DNA of 64,000 nt from Novosphingobium resinovorum. GTDB lineage: Bacteria; Pseudomonadota; Alphaproteobacteria; Sphingomonadales; Sphingomonadaceae. The stretch lies in the NCBI RefSeq assembly GCF_001742225.1, contig NZ_CP017075.1, positions 1 to 64,000 on the forward strand, read 5' to 3'. How positions within the stretch are numbered: position 1 is the first letter of the stretch; the number at the start of each line of letters is the position of its first letter. The position numbers and the translations under genes are program-made. Below, one piece after another: positions 45,160 to 55,400 of this stretch. The notes under the pieces are model-generated. The model was not told the DNA's origin, made no database searches, and saw only the letters and a program-made list of their open reading frames with translations.

Positions 45160-45470
45160 TCTCATCGCGCGCCGAATGCACACCCGGCGATCCGCCCTGC
45201 GCGCGAAACACCCGGACCTCGGGACGCGATTAGGCGGGCCCTTAGACGAACGAAGAAAGATACGACAGGCGCCTTGCCGCGACCTGGAAAATGCGTTCGT
45301 CGATCGGAAGCCGGCGCCCGGCGCATGGTGTTCCGAACGGGCGCTCCAGTCACAGGTTTGACGGCATACCGTGCTGCGCGTTGTGCGATGCAGCGATGGG
45401 GCTTGCAATGCCCCCATTTTGGTTTCTATTTTGTGACAAACGGTTGAACGTGGATCGGCTCTCCAGTGTG
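45160..45470. other. Non-coding stretch upstream of the sigma factor gene
   Basis: About 310 bp without a supported gene. The sigma-factor frame remains open back to 45291, but that extension (RSSIGSRRPAHGVPNGRSS) is not family-like. Promoter elements of the sigma operon are expected here but could not be assigned. Confidence 0.4.
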
Positions 45471-45986
45471 ATGGATATCGAAGGCGCGGGCTCCAGCAGG
45501 CTTGCGGGGGTGTTGCTCGCGAATCGTGCCAGGCTGCGGGCCTACCTCATGGCGCGCGGCGCGGGGGATATTGCCGAGGACATCCTGCAGGAGATGTGGA
45601 TCAAGGCCTCGTCGATCGACCGAGACGTCGAACCGAGCCCGCTGTCCTACCTTTTTCGCATGGCCGAGCGCCTGCTGCTCGATGCCCGGCGGCAAGGCGC
45701 CCGCCGCTCGGTGCGGGATGCCGGCTGGGCCGAGGTCAATGACCGGGACCAGCAGCCCTCGGCCGAGCAGGCGCTGATCGCCCGGCAGCAGGTCGGCATC
45801 GCCTCGCAGCGGCTGCGGGACCTGGGGCCGCGCGTGGAACACGTCTTCCGCCGCTATCGGCTGGAAGGCGCGGAACAGCGGGTAATAGCCGAGGAACTGG
45901 GCGTGAGCCTGAGCACGGTGGAGAAGGACTTGCGCAAGGCTTACGTCGCCCTTCTGGATATCAGGAGCGGCCTCGATGCGGATTGA
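45471..45986 (+). CDS. FecI-type ECF sigma factor
   Basis: Extracytoplasmic-function sigma factor of 171 residues. Region 2 is visible in LRAYLMARGAGDIAEDILQEMWIKA and the following PLSYLFRMAERLLLD. Region 4 is RVEHVFRRYRLEG..QRVIAEELGVSLSTVEKDLRKAYVALL. The FecI-like pattern of an ECF factor followed at once by a FecR-like gene and a receptor with an STN domain identifies a cell-surface signalling cascade. The start is placed at 45471 (MDIEGAGSSRL); GTG codons at 45468 and 45450 are alternatives. It is expected to direct polymerase to the receptor and perhaps neighbouring genes when the ligand is bound outside. Confidence 0.85.
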   Translation: MDIEGAGSSRLAGVLLANRARLRAYLMARGAGDIAEDILQEMWIKASSIDRDVEPSPLSYLFRMAERLLLDARRQGARRSVRDAGWAEVNDRDQQPSAEQALIARQQVGIASQRLRDLGPRVEHVFRRYRLEGAEQRVIAEELGVSLSTVEKDLRKAYVALLDIRSGLDAD

Positions 45987-46016
45987 CGGCGGCGGCGGCG
46001 TTATGTGCCGGAGATT

Positions 46017-46940
46017 ATGGTGACGGACAAGGCACGCCTCGACAACGAAGCGCTCGACTGGGTGATCCGGCTGGGCGATCCCCGGTTCGCGGACTGGGAT
46101 GCGCTGACGGCGTGGCTCGCCCTGTCGCCGGATCACGCGCGTGCTTTCGACATACTGCAGCTTGCCGAGGCCAAGGCGGTGGACGAGGTGGCGCAGGGGC
46201 TTCCCCCTTCCCGGGCCGAGTTCGTCGCGGTCAACGACAACCCTTCGCGGCGATACCTGCCGGCGGGCATCGCCGCTGGGGTGGCGGTGCTGGTGGGCCT
46301 CGGCTTGTGGCTGGGCCTCAGGGGCGAGGATGCGCGGCCCTGGCAGGAGTATCGCACTGCGGCCGGCGTGCACCGTGATCTGCGACTGGCCGACGGCACC
46401 CGCCTTGCGCTCAACGGCGATACGGTGGTCCGGCTCGATCCTGGCGGGCGCGGGGCGGCGCTGGTGTCGGGCGAGGCGCTGTTCGTCGTGCGCCACGATG
46501 CGGCGCGGCCTTTCGTCGTCACCGCGGGCGGGGCGACTATCACCGACCTGGGCACACGCTTCGACGTCGTGAGCGAGCCCGGGCGGCTGGCCGTAAGCGT
46601 CGCCGAAGGCTCGGTGGCGGTGGCGCAGGCGCAGGCGGAGGGTGAGGGAGGGCTTGTCCTCACTGCCGGGCAGGGGTTCGAACGGGCAGGAACACGCGGG
46701 CGACGGTTCGATCTTGCGCCCGAGGGCGTCGCCGGCTGGCGCGAAGGGCGGTTGCACTACGAGGATGCCCCGGTATCGCTGGTCCTCGCCGACGTTGCCC
46801 GCGCGACCGGGCTGCGCGTGGAACTGGAGGGGCAGGGCGGGGACCGGCGCTTTACCGGAACGATCGGCCTCGACGGGCCGCCCGAAGCGGTGAAGGAACG
46901 GGTGCGCCTGCTGCTGAGCGCGGACGGCGGTTCGGACTGA
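46017..46940 (+). CDS. FecR-type anti-sigma/sigma regulator
   Basis: Inner-membrane FecR-family regulator of about 307 residues. The cytoplasmic N-terminal DUF4880-like sigma-binding part has ALDWVIRLGDPRFADWDALTAWLALSPDHARAF. The single membrane segment is at about 81-101, and the periplasmic FecR domain follows (REYRTAAG-type region, LRLADGTRLALNGDTVV, GEALFVV, FVVTAGGATITDLGTRFDV). The C-terminal STN-like/DUF4974 part ends near LLLSADGG. The start is uncertain: ATG 46017 is used; GTG 46005 and GTG 46020 are also in frame. It lies 30 bp after the sigma gene and one base before the receptor gene, so all three genes form one operon. Confidence 0.87.
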   Translation: MVTDKARLDNEALDWVIRLGDPRFADWDALTAWLALSPDHARAFDILQLAEAKAVDEVAQGLPPSRAEFVAVNDNPSRRYLPAGIAAGVAVLVGLGLWLGLRGEDARPWQEYRTAAGVHRDLRLADGTRLALNGDTVVRLDPGGRGAALVSGEALFVVRHDAARPFVVTAGGATITDLGTRFDVVSEPGRLAVSVAEGSVAVAQAQAEGEGGLVLTAGQGFERAGTRGRRFDLAPEGVAGWREGRLHYEDAPVSLVLADVARATGLRVELEGQGGDRRFTGTIGLDGPPEAVKERVRLLLSADGGSD

Positions 46941-46941
46941 G

Positions 46942-49281
46942 ATGCGCGGGCGGGGGGTCTTCGCTCTCGCAATGGCGCTTGTCGCGGCGCCGGACCGGGC
47001 CTGCGCCCGCGACCTTGCGATACCTTCGTGCACCCTCGCGGAGGCGATCGACATCATCGCGCGCGGCACCGGCGCCAGCATCGGCACCACCAACCCGGCG
47101 CTGTTACGGCGACGGATCGCGTCCAAGCGGGTGTCGGGCGGGGTAGACAACATGCTCCGGCAGATTCTCGGCAACGGCGTGATGCTGCGCCGGCTCGGCG
47201 GCGATTCGTGGCTGATCGTCGGCCTGCGCCGGCTTGAAGCGGAGCCCGTGTCCGCCCTGATCCCGATGCGTCCGCCTGAACCCGGCGGTGCGGCGATCGT
47301 CGTCGCTCGGAGCCGGAGCGATGCGGCGCTGCATGCGTTTCCCCTCACCGCGCGGGTCATGCCCGGTGCAATGATCGATGCGGCTGCGGCGATGCGAGGC
47401 AGCGATGCGCTGGCGGACAGGGTGGCGCTGGTGAGCGGAACGCACCTGGGGCCGGGGCGCGACAAACTGTTCTTGCGGGGGATCGCCGATTCGAGCTTCG
47501 CGGGCACCCGTGCGGCGACGGTGGCGCCGTACCTCGGGGAGCAGCGGCTGACCTATCGTGCGGCCGATCCCGGTCTGCTGCCGCTCGACCTGGAGCAGGT
47601 GGAGGTGCTTCCCGGTCCCCACGGCACGCTCTACGGTGCGGGCGCCCTGGGCGGCATCGTCCGGTTGCAGCCGCGCGCTCCCGATCTCGGCGAGGCATCG
47701 GCGCGGGGCTGGGGCGGAATCTCGGCGACGGCGCACGGAGCGATGGGGGGCGACCTCGGCGGCCTGGCCAACCTGCCGGTGGTGGAGGGGCAGCTGGGCT
47801 TGCGCGTGCTGGGCTATCGATCGGACGCCGGAGGCTACATCGACGATACGGCGCGCGGGGACAAGGACGTCAATCGTGTGCGCACGACTGGTGGCAGGCT
47901 GGCGCTGCGCTACCGTCAGGGCGACTGGACCGCGGACATCGGCGGCGCGGTCCAGGCGATCCGCAGCCACGATGCGCAGTACGCGCAGCCGGGCACGGGA
48001 TCGGGGGCGGCAGGCGCGCTGGAGCGGCGCAGCGGTGTCGCCGAGCCATCGTCCGACCATATCGCGCTGGCCTCCGCCACGGTGAGGCGCGGCGGCGGGC
48101 CGGTGCATGTCAGCGCGACGGTGGGCGCGGTGGAACAGCGCATGGACCAGAACTATGCCGCCACCGCGCGCGATGGCGGCGCGATCCTCTATCGCCAGGC
48201 CGACCACGCCAGCCTGGTCACGATCGAGGCTCGGGCGTGGCGGGAGCCCGGCGACGGCCCGGGCTGGATGGGCGGGGTGAGCATTCTCTCCAGCCGGGCG
48301 CGGCAGATCCGTTCCGTGCTGCCCGAAAGCCCCGGCGATCGGCTGCGCGTGCGCAATGACAACACCGAACTCAGTGCTTTCGGCGAAGTGACGCTCGATG
48401 CGGGGCCGGGGCTCAGCTTCACCGGCGGCCTGCGCCTCAGCCGCATGACGCTGGATGGGGATGCGCTGGGCAAGCTCGACAGCTTCTACTTCTCGCGCGA
48501 GCAGCAGCCGGTGTCGGTGGCGCGCAGCGAGACGCGGCTGCTGCCGTCGCTTGCCGCTACGCTGAAGCTGCATGGCAAGGGGCGGGCCTACACGCGCTAC
48601 GAGCGGGGATACCGGCCGGGAGGGGTTGCCGGCGGGATCGTCTCGCGCAAGTTCGCGTCCGACCGGATCGGCACGCTCGAAGTCGGCCTTCGCGACGTGG
48701 GGACCGGCCCGCTGGAATGGGACGCGACGCTGGCCTGGAGCCGGTGGCGCGACGTGCAAGGGGACCTGCTGACGCCGGTGGGCCTGACGTATACCGAGAA
48801 TATCGGCGATGCCCGCCTATTCAGCGCCGATGTCACGGGGCGCGCGCAAGTGACGGGGCGGCTGCAACTGCTGGGCGCGGCGATGGTGGTCCGCGACCGG
48901 CTGCATCCGCTGGAATACTTGCGCGACGGCAGCCGTTCGCTGCCCAATGTGCCGGGCCTCTCGCTGCGAGGGGAGGCGCGCTATCGCCTGCCGCTGCGCG
49001 CGGGGCGGAGCCTCGGGCTCGGCGCGCTGGTCGTGCACGAAGGCGTGTCGCACCTGGGGGCGGGCGCAAACCTCGACTTGCGGCAGGGCGGGGTGACCCG
49101 GCTCGACCTGTCGGGGCGGCTGGAACTCGACCGGGCGGTGGTCGCGCTGTCGGTCGAAAACCTGCTGGATGCGCGCGGCGATCGCTTTGCGCTGGGCAAT
49201 CCCTTCACCTTGCGGGCGGGCGCGCAGACCACGCCGCAGCGCCCGCGCACGGTACGGTTGGGCTTCGAAGCAGGTTTCTGA
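46942..49281 (+). CDS. TonB-dependent receptor with N-terminal STN signalling domain
   Basis: FecA-type transducer receptor of 779 residues. After a signal peptide (MRGRGVFALAMALVAA..ACA-RD), residues about 24-95 form a Secretin/TonB N-terminal (STN) domain (IPSCTLAEAIDIIARGTGAS, LRQILGNGVMLRRLGGDSWLIV) that contacts the FecR periplasmic domain. The plug has ADRVALVSGTH, LFLRGIADSSFAG and GPHGTLYGAGALGGIVRL. The barrel ends RTVRLGFEAGF. The plug is less canonical than in the other receptors of the window: the TonB box is not obvious and the common TPISI pattern is missing. It begins one base after the FecR stop. Ligand unknown; such receptors sense siderophores, heme or glycans. Confidence 0.9.
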   Translation: MRGRGVFALAMALVAAPDRACARDLAIPSCTLAEAIDIIARGTGASIGTTNPALLRRRIASKRVSGGVDNMLRQILGNGVMLRRLGGDSWLIVGLRRLEAEPVSALIPMRPPEPGGAAIVVARSRSDAALHAFPLTARVMPGAMIDAAAAMRGSDALADRVALVSGTHLGPGRDKLFLRGIADSSFAGTRAATVAPYLGEQRLTYRAADPGLLPLDLEQVEVLPGPHGTLYGAGALGGIVRLQPRAPDLGEASARGWGGISATAHGAMGGDLGGLANLPVVEGQLGLRVLGYRSDAGGYIDDTARGDKDVNRVRTTGGRLALRYRQGDWTADIGGAVQAIRSHDAQYAQPGTGSGAAGALERRSGVAEPSSDHIALASATVRRGGGPVHVSATVGAVEQRMDQNYAATARDGGAILYRQADHASLVTIEARAWREPGDGPGWMGGVSILSSRARQIRSVLPESPGDRLRVRNDNTELSAFGEVTLDAGPGLSFTGGLRLSRMTLDGDALGKLDSFYFSREQQPVSVARSETRLLPSLAATLKLHGKGRAYTRYERGYRPGGVAGGIVSRKFASDRIGTLEVGLRDVGTGPLEWDATLAWSRWRDVQGDLLTPVGLTYTENIGDARLFSADVTGRAQVTGRLQLLGAAMVVRDRLHPLEYLRDGSRSLPNVPGLSLRGEARYRLPLRAGRSLGLGALVVHEGVSHLGAGANLDLRQGGVTRLDLSGRLELDRAVVALSVENLLDARGDRFALGNPFTLRAGAQTTPQRPRTVRLGFEAGF

Positions 49282-49467
49282 AGAAAAAGTGTCAATTATG
49301 TAATTTCCCTTACGGGTAGGCCCTTGGGGTGGCGTTTTGCCGGCATCGAGGGGGCAACGGGTCGGGTCCCGGGGTTTTTTACATCGCCAATGCGCTGCCC
49401 GGCTCCGGCCGGTGCGCGCCACGGACCCGACCGACGATTGCTCCTGGACGCTACCAGGGAGCACCAC

Positions 49468-52400
49468 GTGCACGACGACCGCGTTAATACGATTCTCAAG
49501 CCCACCCGGCACCTCCGATCCCCCGCCCGTTCACGACCGCGCCGTCATGTATTGCGGCTCGGCACCTGCCTGACCGGCGCCGCCGCCGCGCTGCTGATCG
49601 GCACCGCCCCTGCGGCGGCCGCACCGGCCTGCGGCCTGTTGACCCTGACGGCGGTGACCTGCCCGGCCTCGTCCAGCTATCCGGGCGGCATCCATTACGG
49701 CGTCGGGGCGGGCGAGACTCCCCAGGACCTGACCGTCCATCTCGGGGACGGCGTTGTGGTGGAAACCGGCGACGACTACGTGAACGGTATCAATGTCACC
49801 AACTTCTCGGGCGGTGCGGCGGCGGTGATCGCCGACGGCGCGAGCACGATCGCCACGCAGGGCACCGGTTCGATCGGCGTTGCGGGCAACACCGACGCAG
49901 GCGACCTGACGATCCATGTCGGCAGCGTGTCCACCCAGGGGAGCGAGGCACATGGCGTGGTCGCGGGCAGCGTCTCGGGCGCGGTCGATGTCCAGGTCGG
50001 CGCGGTAAAGACCAGCGGCGCCTTCTCCGACGGCGTCCACGTTTCCGGCTACAGCGGCGCGATCGGCGTTTCGGCGGGCAGCGTCGAGACCAGCGGGCTC
50101 TATTCGCGCGGTATCTACGGGGTCAGCACCCAGGGCAGCCTGACCATCGATGCGGGATCGGTCACCACGCATGGCGACTATTCGGTCGGCATCGACGCGC
50201 AGGCGGGCCAGCCGCCGGTGTTCGACGAGGAAACCGGCCAGACCGTGCTGGGCGCGCCGACCGACCTCACGGTCCATGCCGACAGCGTGAAGACGGGCGG
50301 CTATGCTTCGGACGGGGTGATCGCCACTAACTTCACGATGGGCGAGACCAAGGTGTCGATCGGCGCGATCGCCACCACCGGGGACGAGAGCTGGGGCGCC
50401 TACGCGGGCGGTTTCGGCAACGTCTCGCTCTCTGCAGGGACGGTAGAGACCAGCGGCACCGGCTCGGCCGGGATGGGCGCGGTGAGCATCTACGGCAATG
50501 TCGATATCAGCGCGGACAGCGTCACCACCCATGGCGATTTCGCGAACGGCATCAACGTGCTCGCCTATGGCACAGACGCTCAGCTGACCATTACGGCGGG
50601 CAGCGTCACCACGGACGGCAACAATTCCGCTGCGATCTATGCGGGGGGCTCGGCAGGCTACCTGGGCGAGAACCACAAGTTCACCGTCAAGGCCGACAGC
50701 GTCACCACCAACGGCATCAACACGGCGGGCGTCGTGGTGAAGACGGGCGGCGACGTGGACGTGGACCTCGGCACGGTGACCATCAACGGCGACCGTTCGC
50801 GCGGTGTTATCATCCAGAATGCCGATGGCGACGTGACGCTCAACATCGACAGCATCGTCACCAAAGGCGCGGTCGCGCTGGGCCGGGATGCGGTCGGCCT
50901 GTCGATCGGCAACAGCTTCGGCACGGTCGATGCCACCATCGGATCGATCACCACGGCGGGCGATCATTCTCCGGCGATCCTGACGAACGGAGCCTATTCC
51001 GACCAGCACTTCACCATCGGTTCCCTGACCACCACCGGCGATAACGCGGCGGGCTTCCAGTCCTTCCTCGATCACGGCAACCTCACGCTCGAGGTCGGCG
51101 CGATCTCGACCTCGGGCGATGACAGCCCCGGCGTCTACGCGCAGTCCTATGCGGGCGACACGGCGATCAAGGCCGACCAGGTCACCACCGGCGGGAGCAA
51201 TTCCACCGGAATCAAGGTCACCGGCGTCAGCACCGACGGGCTCGATCACCAGATCGCCATCGACGCGGGCGCGATCACCACGAAGGGCGACCAGTCCTCG
51301 GGCGTGGACGTGCTGGCGCTCGGCAACGACGCGACGATCCATGCGGGCTCGGTGACGACCGGCGGCGCCTACGCCTCGGGCATCAAGGTCTCCGCGTTGC
51401 GCGGTTACAGTGAGGACGGCACGTTCTTCGGCGGCGACGTGACGGTGGACGCGGGCACCGTGGTCACCACCGGCGACGATTCGCGCGGGATCGAGACGCG
51501 CACCGACGGCAAGACCACGATCACCGCCGTCTCGGTGACGACTTCGGGTGCGAACGCGGCGGGCATTCATGCCTATGGCTACGGCGACATCGCCATCGAC
51601 GCCGGGACCGTGAAGACCTCCGGCTACCGGTCGGACGGCATCAACGCCAACAACAATGTCGGCGGGCTGTCGGGCGGCATCACCATCACCGCCGGGGAAG
51701 TCAGCACCACCGGGGCGCTGTCGAACGGCATCCGCGCCGCCGCCTACTACGGCAGCACCGGCATCAAGGCCGACAAGGTGACCACCACCGGCTACGGTTC
51801 CGAGGCGGTCTACGGCTGGAGCTACTACGGCAACGTCGATATTGACGTCGGCTCGGTCGCCACCAGCGGAACGGCGGCGCGCGGCGTAGTCGCCTATTCG
51901 GGCGGCACGACCACCATCAACGTGGGCGACGTGACCACCAGCGGCGCGAACGTGAACCGGGCGTTCCTGGGCACCGGCATCAAGGCGGTCGGCGCGGCCG
52001 TGCACGTCACTGCGGGCTCGGTCAGCACGGCCGCAGACTATTCCGCCGCGATCTACGCCAATTCCAACTTCGTCCACGACAACGGACAGGCAGAGCGCGA
52101 CATTTCCGTTACCGCCGGCACGCTGGTGACAACCGGCTTCGGGTCCGACGGCGTCGATGCGATCAATATCGGTCGCGGCGGGAACATCGCGATCGACGTG
52201 GGTTCGATCAGCACGCGGGGCGATTACGCATTCGGCGTGTATTCCTATGCCGTCTACGGGTCTAACACCGTGACGGTGGGAGATATCGCCACCCGGGGCA
52301 AGGTCGGTCGCGGCATCGATGCCACCAGCGTCTACGGCGACGTCACGATCACCGGCAACACGATCGCCACCAAGGGCGACTATTCCTTTGGCGTTCTGGC

Positions 52401-55400
52401 GAAGACCGGCGGCGCGCGTTTCTCTGCCGGCGAAACGCTTGCCGTCGATGTGGGCGAGGTTACGACCGAGGGCTTCGGTTCGGACGGTATCCGGGCACTG
52501 AGCCTGGGCCGTCAGATGGACACCGTGATCAATGCAGGGTCGGTGAAGACCTCGGGCGACTACGCCTATGGCATCAATGCCTATACCAACGGCGTGGGCA
52601 ACGCGATTTCCATCACTGCGGGCACCATCGAGACATCGGGCAAGGAGGCACTCGGGATCCAGGCGGTCAACCTGGCGGTGGCCGGGGACATCTCGATCGA
52701 CGTCGGCAGCATCACCAACCATGGCGATGTCAGCGCGGCGATCTTTGCCTATTCCTATGATGGCAAGGTCTCGATCGACGCGGGCACCGTCACCGACGGC
52801 GCGATCAGCGTATCGGCGCGCTATGGCGACGTGGACGTGAAGGCGGGCACCGTCACTTCCGACCATTACAACAGCACCGGCATCGCCGTCAGCGGCCAGA
52901 ACATCTCGGTCAAGGTCGACAAGGTCGAGGAGACCGGGACACTCGGCGTCGGCATCCTGGCGCTCGGCGCAAAGACGGTCCGTGTCGATGCGGGCGAGAT
53001 CCTGACCGCTACCGAAGGCGGCTTCGGCGTCGTCGCAGAGGGCACCGACGTCACCGTGAACGTGGGCAAGGTCAAGACCACGGGGCCGATCGCCACCGGC
53101 ATCTACGCCGCCGTCTTCGGCACCGGCAATAACGGCGACATCACCGTCACCGATGCCCTCTCGACCGCAGGTGACATCTCCGACGGCGTGTTCGCGATCT
53201 CCGGGGGGACCATCGGCATCCACAACCGGGGTACTCTGGAAACCTCGGGGCAGGATTCGCGCGGCATCGTCGGCTTCGGCATGCAGGGCGTGACGATCGA
53301 CGGAACCGGCACGATCACCACCAGCGGGGAGCGCTCGCTGGGCGTGCTTGCGCAGGCGCTGGGCGGCACAGTCTCGGTCAGCCAGGCGGCGATCAGCACC
53401 AGCGGCCACAATGCCGCCGGCCTCTATGCGGGCGTCTATGGCGCGAGCCTCGACGGCCAGCCGCTCAGCGGCGACATCCGCATCGATGTGGGTTCGGTCT
53501 CGACCAGCGGCGACCTTTCCGACGGCATCGTCGCGGTGAACGCGGCGCAGGGCGGCGGGATCGACATCACGGCGGGCACGGTGACCACCACCGGAGCCGG
53601 ATCGGCGGGTATCGTCGCGATCGGTTATTCCGGGGCGATCAGGATCACTGCGGGCGACGTGACCACGACCGGCGACTTTGTGCCGGGCCAGCCGATCGGC
53701 GACTATTATTACACCGCGCCGCATTTCAACCACGGCATCTACGCGGTCGGCGCCAGCGTCGACGTGACGGCGACCGGGGCGGTTTCCACCAGAGGAGACT
53801 TCGCGACCGGCATCTATGCCGCCGCCCTCGACGGCAAGGTCACCATCCACGCCCGGGATGTCGCCACGACCGGCGACAAGGCGGCTGCCGTGCGCGGCTA
53901 TTCGGCGAGCGGGGGCGTGTCGGTCACGACGACCGGGACGATCTCGACCAGTGGCCGTAACGCCTACGGCGTACTGGCCTTCGGCGCAGGTCCGCTCGAT
54001 GTGACCAACAGCGGTGATATCGCCACATCTGGCCAGTTCGCCCACGGCATCTATGCGCTGGGCGGAACCGGGGCGGTCTCGACCGTATCGATCGCCAACT
54101 CCGGCAAGGTGGCGACGAGCGGGGAGGCCGCCAACGCGATCCGCGCGATCAGCCATGGCGGCGACGTGGACGTGGTCTCCACCGGCATGGTCGAAGCCTC
54201 GGGCAAGTACGCCTCGGGCGTGCTTGCGGTCGTCGAAAGGCCCGGGCGCGGCGGCGACAAGGTCGCACTGGCCGAGGGCGAGGCCGAGGCGCTGCCGATG
54301 CTGACGGTGGACGTCGGCAAGGTCACCGTTTCGGGCGAGGGTTCGGCGGGCGTGGTCGCTCTCAGTTATCGCGGCGACGTGTCTGTCAAGGCGCAGGCGA
54401 TCGACGCCTCGAAGGGCGGAGCCGGCCTCTCGACGATCTCTGCGGGCACCACCAGCATCGAGGTCGGCAACGTGTCTTCGGGCGGGCGCGGCATCCTGAC
54501 GATCAGCGCCGGCGATGCCGAGGCCACCGTCACCGGGTCAGTGATCGCACCCAACCACGTCGCGATCGAGATGAACTCCTTCAGCGGCGACACCGTGCTC
54601 AACATCGGCAAGGGCGCGACGGTCATCGGCGGCGGCCAGCACAACCCGGCCGACGATCCTTATGTGGGCATCGGCAATGCGGTGATCCTGGGCTCCTACA
54701 CCGGCGTGACGCTCAACAACGCGGGCACCATCCGCAACCTGGGCGACGGCTACACGGTCTACATGGCGGACCTCGGCATCGGCGACGAGCTGACCACCGT
54801 TTACGGCGCGGCCATCACCAACTCCGGCCTGATCGAGGGCAACGTGAAGATGACGGCGGTGGATGACACCTTCGTCAACAGCGGCCGCTTCGATGCGACG
54901 AAGGACAGCGACTTCGGTGCCGGACGGGACGTGTTCACCAACAGCGGCATCCTGGCGGTGTCGAGCGGTACATCCGCTGCGGCACGGGTGGCTGCCGCGC
55001 CGGTTTCGGTCACGTTCAAGGGGCTGGAGCGGTTCGAGAACAGCGGCCTCATCGACCTGCGCGGCGGAGCGGCGGGCGACACGCTGACGCTGACCGGCGA
55101 CTATTTCGGTTCGGGTAATGCCCAGCTCGGCCTCGATCTCGGGAAGGGCGTTGCCGACAAGCTGGTGATCCAGGGAGCGGCGACCGGGTCCACCAGGATC
55201 GTGCTCAACCAGAGCGCATCCGATGCCACGCTGCTGACCAAACCGATCGAACTGGTGAAGGTCGGCGCGGGCAGTGCATCGACGGCGTTCCACATGGCGG
55301 CGCCGGACGTCGGGCTGGTGCACTATGCGCTCGCATACGAGGCAGGCAGCTTCGGCCTGACCGCGCAGGCCGGTGCGCCGGTCTATCGGCTCGCGCGGAT

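Noticed and set aside
49282-49467. Possible intrinsic terminator before the autotransporter (CGGGTCCCGGGG followed by TTTTTT near 49365-49381)
   Set aside because: The T-tract is real but the stem before it is short and poorly formed, so it is not annotated as a terminator.
49531-54156. A 1541-codon open frame on the minus strand opposite the autotransporter
   Set aside because: It is antisense to a clear signal-peptide, repeat-passenger and barrel protein. It has no recognisable domain, and the strong third-position GC bias of the plus-strand gene explains the lack of stops.
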